DNA from: Mixophyes australis
Lineage: Eukaryota > Chordata > Amphibia > Anura > Limnodynastidae
Assembly: GCA_036250195.1 (NCBI GenBank)
Contig: JAVHZZ010000003.1
Coordinates: forward strand, 337,910,375 to 337,974,374
Length of the DNA: 64,000 nt
Direction of reading: 5' to 3'
Both the position numbers and the translations under genes were made by a program. A model generated the notes under the pieces. It saw only the letters and a program-made list of their open reading frames with translations, was not told where the DNA came from and made no database searches. Below, one piece after another: positions 12,197 to 23,821 of this stretch. Numbering within the stretch: position 1 is the stretch's first letter; each line of letters starts with the position of its first letter.

Positions 12197-13279
12197 GGAG
12201 GGATTGAAGAATATTCCTATTTTTATGTGTTACCTGTTTGTAGCTATAGATTTAGTTCCAGTTGATTTCACATTTGTGAGGGTTGTAGCTTTTTTTATTC
12301 CAATATACTCTGAAAAATACTGTGTGAGATTCCCAAGAGCAGGCACTGAAATTATCTAAAATTAATTCATAAGTGAAGGAACCTGAACCTCAGCACCATC
12401 TTGTGGAAATTTCACAGAGCCAGAAGAAAGTTACGTCAAACTAACAGAGGACATATATATCTACAGGCAGAGTGCAAATATCTACAACTTAAAGGATAAT
12501 TCCACTCAAAACGGAATATTCAGTCTTAGATGGAATATTATGAAATCTGATCACAAGAGACCTGTTGAAGTCTGAGATTCACATAATCGAGCAAGTTCTT
12601 GGCACTGTTCAGCCCTCTCCAGCTCACTCCTGCTGACAATGTGTTTATTTGTGGACAACAAGCTGTCTGTAGGAAAAAACAGCAGTATTGCTTGTAATGA
12701 TGATGAGTTATGCCCAAGGCGTATCTTAGAAACATCTTACAAAGCAATTTATCTTATTTTCTATATAATTTTCATGAATTCAACATGTTTTTTGTATGAT
12801 TATAATATTCTTGGACAATTAGAAATACTTGTCTAATATAAGCTGATAGGGAATATTGATGTATAAGGTTTGTTTAAAATCCTCAAAGAAAACTATTTCT
12901 TTGTTGATCCAAAATAGAAAAAAAATACATTTTGTATTTGTTATAGTTACTGTCTGATTACCTGCTGGCATTTTTATTTACTGTACTGTAATATTTTCCT
13001 TCACGGTTGTAGGACCTGCATTAAAAATTGGTGCTGCGGCTACAGGCAATAGATGACAAGAATAAACTATAGCTCCCAATCTCATCTGTACAATTCCAAT
13101 CAGGACTGCAACTACTGTGCAATCCTAGGTAGACATAGATACAAGGCTGCAAAGAAAGAATATAAGAATAACAGCATCAACTAACATAACTTTGCCTCAC
13201 AGACCTCACAACGAGAGTAATTTCTTAACCACAAAATATAAGGATGCGCATGGCCTTTGCTTTAGTAGGTGAAACTAAG
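12197..13279. other. intergenic, no gene seen
   Basis: AT-rich, with no supported coding region or recognised repeat. Confidence 0.5.
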
Positions 13280-13605
13280 TACGGTGGCTTAGTGGTTAGC
13301 GCTTATGCCTCACAGCACTGGGCTCAAGAGTTTGATTCCTGACCATGGCCTTATCTGTGTGGACTTTGTATGTTCTCGTGTGTTTGTGTGGGTTTCCTCC
13401 GGGTGCTCTGGTTTCCTCCCACACTCCAAAACATACTGGTAGGTTAATTGGCTGCTATTAATTTGAACTTAGTCTCACTCAGTTTGTGTGTATGTTGGGG
13501 AATTTAGACTGTAAGCTCCAATGGGGCAGGGACTGATGTGAATGAGTTCTCTGTACAGCGCTGCGGAATTAGTGGTGCTTTATAAATAGCTGATGATGAT
13601 GATGA
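13280..13605 (+). mobile_element. tRNA-headed SINE, near full length
   Basis: A-box-like TGGCTTAGTGG, B-box-like GAGTTTGATTCCTGACC, body with GGTTTCCTCCGGGTGCTC, 3' segment GCGGAATTAGTGGTGCTTTA and a GATGATGATGATG tail. Confidence 0.88.
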
Positions 13606-13711
13606 ACTGTGCTTTTCTCTGCATGGTGCTTACATAGAAGGACAATTACATCACACTTTTTAGGCTGGCTCCATATAATTGCAATGTGCCTACTTTTTGC
13701 AGGTACACAGT

Positions 13712-15237
13712 CAGGGCCTGATTAAGGGTTCTGGCCGCCCTAGGCTAATACGGCCGCAGCGCCGCCCCCCCCCCCCCTCCTCCGAATATATAGGTGTATA
13801 GGAACACTCCTGAATATGAATGTTCAGGTGTATTCTCCAGCATTCAAATTTAGACAGATTGTGCCATTGTCTCTTACCTGTCCTTGCTCTTCTCTCTTGC
13901 AACTTTGTTATCCTCTCGTTGGCTTCTGGAAAGTTGGCGTCCTTTTTTGAAAATGCAAAAATGTATTATAATGCAAACCCTGAATGATTAGGCCCTTTAG
14001 TTAAAACAAAACACTCCATTATGGCCAGCTAAAAGTACCCCATTGGACAGGCATATATAAGCAATATCTGAATATTTGTTGTCAATCAAATACAAACCTC
14101 TACCAGCCCCATCTCACTAATATTTAGTATTCTAGTGATTGCTGAGACCACCCATGTGACCACCACACAATCATGAGATTCTGCCCCCCAAAGCTGCTCT
14201 ATTTTTTAAAAAGCCCCTGCAGCCATTTTCCTTAACCACAACCCCCCCCCGCACAGCCATTTTCCTTAACCCCTGCTGCAGCCATTTTCTTTACCTCCCA
14301 CCCTGCATCCATCCCCCTTGCAGCTATTTTCCTTACCTCCACTCTGCTAGGTAGCTATCCCCCCCCCCCCCCCGTCACATCAAAACTTCCCCAGTCACAT
14401 ATATCAGCCCCCCTCCTCTGCCCTCCTTCATACATATCAACCTCTCTACCTCCCTATAGATTTTCATGGCAGCCCCCCCCTCCCACCCTATAGATTTGTA
14501 TGACAGTCCCCCTCTCCCTCCCTATACATATGCATGACAGTCCCCCCCTCTCCCTCCCTATACATATGCAGGGTATTTCCCCCCCCCCTCCCTATAGATA
14601 TGCAGGGTAGTCGTCCCCCCTCCCTATAGATATGCAGGGTAGTTCCCCCCCTCCCTATAGATATGCAAGGTAGTTCCCCCCCCCCCTTCCTATAGATATG
14701 CAGGGCAGTTCCCCCTCCCTATAGATATGCAGGGCAGTTCTCCCCCTCCCTATAGATATGCAGGGCAGTTCCCCCCCCTCCCTATAGATATGCAGGGCAG
14801 TTCCCCCCCCTCCCTATAGATATGCAGGGCAGTTCCCCCCTTCACTTACCTGTAGTTGTGCCAGCGTCGCTCCTCTCCTCAGATCAGCAGATAGGAAGTG
14901 AAGACGTCCTGCTTTCTGTCTGCTGCACAGCAACAGGCAGCCTGGCGATTGGCTGTGTGTTGCTAACCACTGACCACCAATGCTTTTGATCGTCGAGCCC
15001 TCCACCCCCCTGCGGCGATCCCCCCCGCGCGGCGATCCCCAGCGGTGACCCCCCCCCCCTCCCCCACCCCGAAAAAAAAAATGAATGAAGAAAAAAAAAA
15101 AAAATGAAAAAAATAAAATGTAAAAAAAAAAATAATTTTAAAAAAAAAAAAAAAAAAAAATACCCACAGTGCAGCGCCCCCCGGGACCCAGCGCCCCAGG
15201 CTGCAGCCTGGTCAGCCTAGTGGTTGATCAGGCCCTG
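13712..15237. mobile_element. 1.5-kb non-autonomous hAT-like element carrying a minisatellite
   Basis: Ends CAGGGCCTGATTAAGG and (reverse strand) CAGGGCCTGATCAACC form inverted repeats. The flanking octamers are TACACAGT (13704-13711) and TACACACT (15238-15245), matching at 7 of 8 bases, as in hAT insertions. The interior has no transposase. It is dominated by C-tracts, a 12-unit minisatellite (14452-14842) and a run of A-tracts at about 15069-15162. It has probably been inflated by replication slippage. Confidence 0.8.
14452..14842. repeat. minisatellite, about 12 units of 29-37 bp
   Basis: Each unit reads roughly CCCTATAGATATGCAGGG followed by AGTT and a C-tract. Unit length varies mainly through the C-tract. 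The leftmost units are diverged (TATAGATTTTCATGGCAG); the rightmost are nearly identical. It lies wholly inside the hAT-like element. Confidence 0.9.
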
Positions 15238-15710
15238 TACACACTTCTGTGTCACCTTAGGATCATTACTACAATAATAACAACTTTAAAAAATTTCCCT
15301 AAAATACTGTTTATTCAAGTCTTATTTGTGTTTTAACTTAATCATCAATGAGGGGACACATGAATGACATATCTGCATAGTTATGTATTTAATAAATGGG
15401 TATTTGTGCACTTATGAATGATCTTAACCGCACAAAATGCACCTTGCTGACACAAAAGCCATTCAATTGGAAGTATAGGGTGACTCACAATTACTGGCAC
15501 CTTCTGATCACTAATTAGCCCCATACTCCACCCATGTGTCAATTTGTGCACCGATTTATTCCATGGAAGATTGGGTCATCTGTAGTTCTATGTAAAAAAA
15601 AATACTTTCTGTTTTCTTTCCTATAGTTTCTGTTCCTGTGCCTGGATTTGTGAAAAGTCCACCCGAAGACCGCAAGGGCAAACCAAGAATTTCTAGAGGG
15701 AGGTTGATTT

Positions 15711-15974
15711 CATCATCATCATCATCATCGGCTATTTATACAGCACCACTAATTCCGCAGTACTGTGCAAACTGAATTCACTCACATCAGTTCCTGCCCC
15801 AATGGAGCTTACAGTCTAATTTGTAGTGTGGGAGGAAACTGGAGCACTCGGAAGAAACCCACGCAAACACAGGGAGAACATACAAACTCCTCACAGATAA
15901 GGCCATGTTCGGAATTGAACTTATGACTCCAGTGCTGTGAGGCAGAACTGCTAACCACTAAGCCACCGCATTGG
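15711..15974 (-). mobile_element. tRNA-headed SINE, minus strand
   Basis: Begins with the reverse-complement tail CATCATCATCATCATCATC, then CACCACTAATTCCGCAG, and ends with CTAACCACTAAGCCACCGCA, the complement of the A-box head. An internal part is shortened. Confidence 0.85.
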
Positions 15975-16722
15975 CCACGATATCTAAGCAAAGCAAATAA
16001 AATTTAAATGAAAACTTGCTGAGTCAAATTGTTTAACTGTAAATAATAAGTGCTGCTTACATATCAAGTCTTGTTTATACACACAGTATAAGATAATTAT
16101 CTAATAACAACTGGTAATTAATATTAGTGACCACTTATAGAAGCAGCTACTGAGGATTAGTCAAACCTCCAACCATGTACAGGAGGGAAACCGTGAAACA
16201 GACATATCTGTAACGTGGCTCCCACCCAGGCGCACCACACCCGAGAGGGAGCCATGTGATTGGCCCCTGCCAGCTGTCACAGTGTGAAAGCGGAACACCG
16301 TCGGAACAGGAAACAAGCGGTGTTATCTCATTCATAGAACCAAAGCTCATTTTATAGCAGTGCAAATCTCAAACATGGAGCCGTTCATAGTGCTACAACG
16401 CTACGTAAAAATCTACACGCAGAATATACAGAGCAAGGGGGCATGGGAAATGCACCTGTCCATGTATAACAGTTGCTGAAGATTACACAACAGATATTGT
16501 GCGTTATATAAATAAATGATGATGATGTTCTCTATTTGGCCAGGAGCTCTGCCTACGCTTTGGAAGAGATCTATGAAGCCTTATGGAGAAGGACAGATAA
16601 GCTCATTTGTTTATATCTTAGAAGGCATCATAGGCAACGGCACAGCTGAAACAAGTGCAGACAGCAACCAAATTCCACTTCCTGGCTTATTAGTTGGGAG
16701 TTCTTGCTGCAGGTAATAAATT
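15975..16722. other. intergenic, unclassified
   Basis: No gene supported. 16150-16530 has a different base composition and ends in a TATATAAATAAATGATGATGATG tail near 16506-16528. That tail could be the end of another SINE or LINE, but the body was not recognised. Confidence 0.4.
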
Positions 16723-17055
16723 GGGGCCTGATTCATTAAGGATCTTAACTTGAGAAACTTCTTATTTCAGTCTCCTGGACAAAACCATGTTACAATGCAA
16801 GGGGTGCAAATTAGTATTCTGCTTTGCACATAAGTTAAATACTGACTGTTTCATGTAGCACACATATATCAACTTTAAATTTCAGTGTTCAAATAAGCCA
16901 TCAAGTATTTGTGTGCTACATGAAAAAAACAGTCAGTATTTAACTTATGTGCAAAACAGAATACTAATTTGCACCCCTTGCATTGTAACATGGTTTTGTC
17001 CAGGAGACTGAAATAAGAAGTTTCTCAAGTTAAGATCTTTAATGAATCAGGCCCC
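16723..17055. mobile_element. foldback MITE with about 145-bp arms
   Basis: Left end GGGGCCTGATTCATTAAG, right end its complement CTTTAATGAATCAGGCCCC. Inner blocks GTTACAATGCAAGGGGTGCA and CATAAGTTAAATACTGACTG recur inverted in the right arm. Arms are almost identical, so the copy is young or has been kept alike by gene conversion. A related, older copy lies at 27533-27843. The target duplication is unclear. Confidence 0.85.
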
Positions 17056-18511
17056 TAGATTTCTTAAAAGTGTTATACTAAGTGATGATATATAAGGATA
17101 ATAATAATTAAAAAAGTGTATATTTTTGGCAATATTTAGCACCTGGAAGGAAAAAATACTGCATCTCTGACCAATTTTCTTTTTCTCCTGTGTTATTTTT
17201 CTTTTTTGGCAGATTGAGGTATTTTGTCTTTCCATTCTCTTTTGATACACTTGGAGCTGTAACTATGAAAAGGCCACTGTTGTTATTAATGTGATACTTG
17301 TGAATGACAAAAAGGTTACATACGTCAATGGAAAGAGGCATAGATATAAAACATTTTGACATTTTAGCTGTGGGATTTTCAATGGGCAGCTGGCTGAGCA
17401 AAGAAAATGTAAATAGTTGTCTATTTTTACAATTTCTGAGAAAGCCTCTCAGTCTCGGTCCAAGCAATACAACACACAATGATATAAAAGATATCATGCT
17501 AATGTACTCCTGTCACTTGCAGCGAATGTAGTTTTACAGCTTGAGTAGGATAGACGTTTCATCAGAGCTTTAACCCTCAGGACTAGTTCACACCTATCTG
17601 CTTTTATTGCGCTTTGTACATGTTTATAAATACATGAAAAGTCCATTAAAATACAACAGTCATTTAATGGTGCCAATCCCACCAATGCATTCCACAATTT
17701 TAACTTTAAAAGATTACAGTATGCACTATTTCTCAGCATGCTACCAATACAATAGATCATACTGGTAAAAGAACAATACATGAAAAATGCAAGACTTAAA
17801 TTAGTCTAAAGCACATATTACTGTAGCTTACATACATTTGTATCCATGTTTCACAGCACGTGTGCATGAACACATGACATAAATGGCACATCTATAGAAA
17901 CATGTCATTTAAAATACACCAAGAGATGCATGACACACACACATACAGAACTATACTTTATGTAAGTAAATACTTATGAAAATGGTAAAGGAAAAAAAGT
18001 ATCAACAAGTTGCTTTGTATTGAACAGCATGGTGTTCTATTTATAAATGTACAAGGTTCAAGAACTGTTTAGTAATAGCAATATTTATAAAATGTCTGTT
18101 ACATGTAGAGAACAATGTATACTCTTTAATGAGACAAAACATAATATACACGTCTCTTACAACATGTATCTCTTGTATTTTAATTGAAACCCCCAGCATT
18201 ATTCAGTAACCTACCACTGTCATGCCCCCTGACATCATTTTCCAAGAGTAAAACAATATCCAACATGTTAAGCCCTGAAGGTTAACTTCTTCAACTCTTA
18301 AAAGCAGAGTTACATATAATATATATGTATAATATGTATGCATTGCACAGTACAGTAGCAAGTCTTTTTTTATTATTAAATGTACTACAAAGGAAGATAA
18401 TTAGATTAATTTTATATAGTACAAATGTAACAAAAGCTGTGAATGTTTCTTTAAATGCAAAAGAGTACACAGCTTTTATAATTATTTGTATGCGAATAAA
18501 GTTATATAAAT

Positions 18512-18514
<3 letters not shown>
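17056..18514. other. intergenic, no gene seen
   Basis: AT-rich, no supported coding region. Short open frames here have no recognisable motif. Confidence 0.5.

Positions 18515-18558
<44 letters not shown>
18515..18558. repeat. (TA)22 microsatellite
   Basis: Uninterrupted TA dinucleotide run. Confidence 0.95.
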
Positions 18559-18559
<1 letters not shown>

Positions 18560-18849
18560 TGTTATGCTCATCTTTTCGCTACCAATAAATATTGTCCGCT
18601 GCGACCGTTGTGGTTCCAACGCACATAGGTTTTTAGGTTTTACTTGTTAGTAAGTATATTAAAAAGCAAAGTTTGGTAAGCATAAGCATGCGCCTGTCAG
18701 CACTGACACAAGCTTCTGTGAGAACGTTCTGGGGTTCAAAAATCAGAGCGCAACAATTTATACACTATACAGTTGTAAAAGTAGTTACATCACAGAGATA
18801 TAACAGTTACAGTTGTAAGCTCTTCATTCATAGGTCAAAGGTTCTTGCA

Positions 18850-20990
18850 CTCTGAGGTACTCAACGTGGCATTGGTGAATTCCTCTGGTCATTGTTCTTC
18901 AAACTGCCAGGTGTCCTTTCCTCTTGAGATCTGGGTCAGTTGGAAAGAAAGAGAAGGCATAGCTCTTAAACCTGGGATCAAACACAGATGCCAAAATGGA
19001 ATGATCCGATTTCAAGATGTTGATAACTCTTGGATACTGGCGAAGCGAATAAAGTACTTAATCTACAAGTCCTACATAATTAGCGAAATTGCTTAGTTTC
19101 ATTTCCTCCTTCAATTTCTTTTGCTGCTTTTCAAAAAGTCTAATTAGGGGAATCACTTGACTCAAGCTAACAGTGTCTGCACTCTCTTCACAGGTGACTA
19201 CTTCGAGTGGCTTCAGCACTTTGCACAACATGGAAAGTATTCTCCACTGCGCTGCCTAAAGTACATTCCCCCTAAATTCTACTCTTCTTGCAGCTGCTGC
19301 ATTCTCCTACATGCTGTTGCAGAATCCCGAAAATGACCCTATCTATTTCGGGACACAGACAGCATCTCCTGCATGTCATTGTCATTTTTTAAAAAGTTCT
19401 GTACCACCAAGTTGATTGTGTGAGCAAAACAGGAAATGTGATGGAATTTCCCCCACTGTAATGCTCTAACAATATTGGTACATGGCGTTATCAGAAATTA
19501 CATATCCTCAGGAGAGTCCAAGCAGGATAAATCATGTTGCAATGACATCCTTTAGTTTTTCAAACAGATTGTCAGCGGTATTACCTCTGACCTGCGCCTT
19601 GTCTCGTCTCTGATAACCACCTATCACTCCCGCCTTCAAGACTTCTCCCCACTTATGGAATTCCCTACCACGCTCAATCAGACTTTCCCACAGCCTTCAA
19701 ATCTTTAGATGCTCTTTGAAAACCCATCTCTTTTTTAGAGGTGACCTTATCCTTGATAACACTATTCACACTAATGCACCCACACAACTATCCCAATCTC
19801 CACTATGAGCCACACTTACTCCTCTTGTTTCAGCTGTGCCCTCTTCCCTTTAGGATGTAAGCTCTCTAATGTGCAGGGTCCTCCGTACCCTTTGTTTTCA
19901 TGTCTCCATTCATTGTGTCTCCCTTGTCTGTTCTTGTTTTACGTATGTCTTGTTTTATGTATGTGCTTGTCTTCCCTAGTGTACGGAGCTTTGGAGCCTT
20001 ACAAATATACAATAATAATAATATGTCTCATAGTGAAGCAGATGATACACAGAGTAGCCTGCCTCTGACAAATGTGATGTTCTTGGGTACATGCTGTTGC
20101 TGTCCCTGCTGGTGAAGGCGAATGACCAACCCAGTGGGCTGTCACAATGATATAATCTTTAGTTTGCCCAGTTCCGCTTGTCCACACATCTGTGGTTAAG
20201 TGTACAGTGGGTAGAATGGCATTTTGTAGCCCAATAATTACATTTTTACGAACCTTCTGGTCAAGGTTAGTAATAGCTTGTCTAGCAAAATGGTGTCGTG
20301 ATGGAATTTGTTAACGGGGACAGAAGACCTCAACTAACTGTCTAAAACCAGCTGCCTTAATAGTGGATATTGGTCGCAGATCTAATACTAGCATAGTTGC
20401 CATGGCGCCTGTGATCCGCTTTGTGACTGGGTGACAGCTGTCATACTTGCGCCTTCTTGCAAAGGATTGTTTAACAGTCAATTGTTGAAAACTACTAGTA
20501 GTCTTCTTCTTGGTCTGCTTCTGGGTTGAAGATCCACCCCCAGCAGCAAGAGCAGCAGCAGTAGCCCTAACGCTCAAGGATTCTTCTGAGGAGTCCTGGA
20601 TAGGGGAAGAGTCATTTTGCCTTAGAAACTTGGATGCAGGACTAACTCCCATCACTTGTGAGGATATTGATGATGAAGGTGTTGGGGGTGTAGATTGCAG
20701 GTGCTGGAATATAGCTGAGAGAAGGGAGGTAGCTGATGCTGGACTGCTAGTTGTTATTTTTTAGCATAGGTTTCTGATTTTCACAAAAGCTTTCCATGAA
20801 CTCGCTTCAAATGGCGTAACATGGATGAGATTCGTAGATGGTTAAGGTCCCTACCTCTACTGACTGTGGCTTTACAATGCTACAAATGGCTAGACAACTG
20901 TTGTCAGGATTTGGGTAAAAATAATTCCACACATAAGAGGTGGATTTTTTGGTCTTATGCCCAGACATGACAATGGTCTTCTTCTTATCA
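18850..20990 (-). pseudogene. hAT transposase relic (Ac/ZBED type) with BED finger, invaded by a LINE
   Basis: Minus-strand relic, read from 20970 downwards. It starts MSGHKTKKSTSYVWNYF followed by a BED-finger cysteine pair (CLAIC) and, after a frameshift, HLKRVH. A 114-codon open piece at 20655-20311 ends with KRITGAMATMLVLDLRPIS and GFRQLVEVF. Next come TTDVWTSGTGQTKDYIIVTAHW (20190-20120, across a frame break), then SDNATNIVRAL, CFAHTINLVVQNF (about 19480-19400), and finally ASVFDPRFKSYAF near 18980. This is the domain order of Ac-like hAT transposases: BED finger, then RNase-H fold. A foreign LINE 3' end splits it at about 19585-20024. Multiple stops make it non-functional. Confidence 0.85.
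19585..20024 (+). mobile_element. LINE 3' end (L2/Rex/CR1-like), nested in hAT relic
   Basis: The + strand translation has the C-terminal LINE signature WNSLPR/HAIRLSHS...FRCSLKTHLF, roughly 19655-19735 with small disruptions. A 3' untranslated part follows and ends in an AATAATAATA tail near 20010-20022. The surrounding minus-strand hAT sequence resumes immediately afterwards, so this is a nested insertion. Only the last part of the LINE is present. Confidence 0.7.
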
Positions 20991-22473
20991 CTTACAAGAA
21001 CTGCTGCAGTCTTTGTTTGAAAGTGTATGAAAATAATATTGTGACCTCTGAGGTGGTCAAAATTGACTGCAAATGACTTGAAATTAGTGCTATAGAGGTT
21101 AATAATAATATAGAGGGGGGGGGGGAAGCGAAATTATGTGCTCTTAGCAAAAAAAAAAAAAAAGGGATTTTAGAAAAAAATAGGGAACCAAAACACATAA
21201 GAGCGGTTTTGCCAAGCAAAAATACGAAGTTAATACAGATCCAAAACCAAAACCAGAACACGGGGGTCAGTGAACATGTCTACTTCCAAAGTAATAATAA
21301 CTTAATATGTTGTGTTTCACAGAGCTTATAATCACTTTATGCTGTATGCATCCTCATTATAACTACTTGAATTCTCCTCCAAAGGAAAATGTATCGAACT
21401 TGTGGCCCTTGCCTTGTGTAATTTCTTTGTTACAGCCACTACTTGCTTAAAGTTCTTAAATGTCCTACATGACACAGCAGAATGTATTGTCTGTCATCGT
21501 CCAAGTTCTATTCACAGACTATAAATTCTGCAAAATGCAAATTTGGAAATACAGTGTCAATGGCTTTCCATGGAATGGTGAAGCAGAGTGGAACTTGAAG
21601 ATTGTATCACCATAACTTCAACTCATATGAAGTATTGCTGCAATTTAATCTCTATTGCTTAGATCATACAAAATTAGCATAGAACACTTTTCATTAGGAC
21701 CGCATTATACCTATGTTTAATGATGCTCCTGTGCCATGTAGAGCCTGCCAGTGCATGCGTGTGCTAACATTTCTATCCCGTACTTACATGCTGCACAAAT
21801 CTCCTCCTTCCGAGTGCTCCTCACTAAAATAAGTCACTCAGATTTTATGCCCTTCATACTGTTGGCTAGGGGTGAGTACTTCACCTGGAGTCTGAGGATA
21901 GCATGGTTATATGTTGGTGGTATGAGGCTATTTAAAGGATTGACATGGTGCTATATATGATGGTGGCATAGAACAGCATGTGGTGTTGGCAAAGAGCTGT
22001 ATATAGTCTTGTAATGGAGCTATTTATAGAGTGTAGAGTATATGTAAAGATTTGGCATATCACTATGCAGTCATGTAGTCTAGAGAATATTAGCATGTCT
22101 TGCATTATAAGCTCTCAAGTGCATATGGATATGGGTATATAGTATTTAGATTTTATCCAGAATGGAACAGTCCTACTTTTTACACAAATACATTAATATC
22201 TTCTCTAAGTAATTCTGTTTCTATACACCCGTATATGGTTCTATATATGTGGGTAAATGCAGAGTTACCTCTATTGCTCTGTGCATATAATGTAGTTCTG
22301 TATTTGAATTTGCTATTGTTACGATTTCAAGTGAATTCAGGACATGGCAATAGCAGCAGAAAAACCAATTGTCCTTATTTAGGCAAAATATGTGAAGAAG
22401 GATTGAGTTTGTGAAATATGCAGATTTCAGGTAGCAGAATAAACAGGTATACTCCAATAACACAAATGTGATC
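20991..22473. other. intergenic, no gene seen
   Basis: Contains G and A homopolymer runs around 21114-21175. No coding region supported. Confidence 0.5.
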
Positions 22474-22665
22474 AGGTGTGATGAATGGCAGGAATAGTCC
22501 ACAGAAGCAACAGGTTCCAAACAATTACAAATACAATTTAAATGCAGGGACAAGTGTATTGAAGATGAACAGGTGTGATGAATGGCAGGAATAGTCCACA
22601 GAAGCAACAGGTTCCAATCAATCACAAATACAGTTTTAATGCAGGAGTAAGTATTTTTAGTTACC
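22474..22665. repeat. tandem duplication, 2 x 96 bp
   Basis: CAGGTGTGATGAATGGCAGG begins both at 22474 and at 22570, and the two 96-bp units match closely through GGTTCCAA and the ATTACAAATACA / ATCACAAATACA block. The neighbouring 22670-23050 sequence is purine-rich and resembles LTR or leader sequence of a Gypsy-type element, but I found no boundaries for it. Confidence 0.75.
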
Positions 22666-23083
22666 CAATTGCCAGGAGGCACGAGGCTCCAGACTAAGGA
22701 GGAAGGAATCAGGATTCCAGATTGCTAGAGGCACCAGGCAGTCCAGGGAAGCAGACAGACTAGCTGAGTCCAGTAGCCAGGCAGAGGTCAGGGCAACAAG
22801 ACTGGAACAGGGATAAACAAGACACAAACAGCAGTCAGATATAGATGATGCACTGCACAGAACACAGATTGAGGCAGGTACATGAAGCTGTGAGACAGGT
22901 GCTATACTAATCAGGTAAGGAGATTAACTCCTACAGGCAAGGTATAAAGTTCAGGGGCAAAACAAGGTACAAAATCGAGGTACTGCAGCCACACACAAAT
23001 ACAGGCAGCATCCTAAGTTATATTATGAACAACTGTGCATTGACACTTCTGTTGTTCCTTATGCTGGTCATATTTAATGATAC

Positions 23084-23816
23084 TGTCACACGCTGCTCAT
23101 TTGGCTTCCACAGACAAAGACTGAGACACTCACAGGTGTCTCATTAACAGACTTCAAACCTCCAAGTTCTGATCTGCACAGGTGCAGACTGATTACCTGT
23201 CTACTTCTAATTAGATTCCTATTGGCTCCTGCGTTGGCTCCAGACTTGAAAAGGCACTTCCTTTCTTTCCTCTGGGCCTGTTGATCATGTTACCAGTCTG
23301 ATTAGGTTCCTACCTACTCTGTGAGCTCTCACCTGGATCGTCAGTGCCTTGCTGTGTTGCTGTTAAAGACCATACAGATCAAACTACAACTGTCTCTGCT
23401 GTATACTACTCCACAGACTATTCAGCTCATGCTGCAACTATCTCTGCTGTATGACACTCCACAGGTCGTATCATCAAGCTGATTGTGTTGCTGTTAAAGA
23501 CCATACAGATCAAACTGCAACTGTCTCTGCTGTGTACTATTCCACAGACTATTCAGCTCATGCTGCAACTATCTCAGCTGTATGACACTCCACAGGTCGT
23601 ATCATCAAGCTGCTTGTTGTTCTTTTCTCTGGCTGAACTGTTCATGTATTATTGAAAGCATTAAGGCATTATTTGGTTCCTGATTACTGCCGCATCTATT
23701 TGAACCTCAGGCTATCATTACCACTTACCAGTGTATTACCATATTCTCACTCCCCGAGGATCTGTTCCCACAACATCTATGAACAGATCCAGAGTCCAAA
23801 ATACCAAACCGTGACA
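23084..23816. mobile_element. solo LTR, 733 bp, 5-bp target duplication
   Basis: Starts TGTCACACGCTGC and ends AAACCGTGACA, so the ends are the inverted pair TGTCAC/GTGACA. It is flanked by GATAC on both sides (23079-23083 and 23817-23821). It contains a tandem duplication with a 131-bp period (23354-23615). No internal retroelement genes adjoin it, hence a solo LTR. The 5-bp duplication and TGTCAC ends fit a Gypsy-type element; I cannot confirm this without a search. Confidence 0.85.
23354..23615. repeat. 131-bp tandem duplication within the solo LTR
   Basis: GTGTTGCTGTTAAAGACCAT starts at 23354 and 23485. Both units run through TATTCAGCTCATGCTGCAAC to CAGGTCGTATCATCAAGCTG with few differences. 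Within each unit there is also a looser half-length repeat (CTCTGCTGTAT...CTCCACAG). Confidence 0.9.
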
Positions 23817-23821
23817 GATAC

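Noticed and set aside
13300..13360. SINE head considered as a functional tRNA gene
   Set aside because: A- and B-box-like sequences are present but there is no complete cloverleaf or anticodon arm, and the unit recurs with a SINE body and tail.
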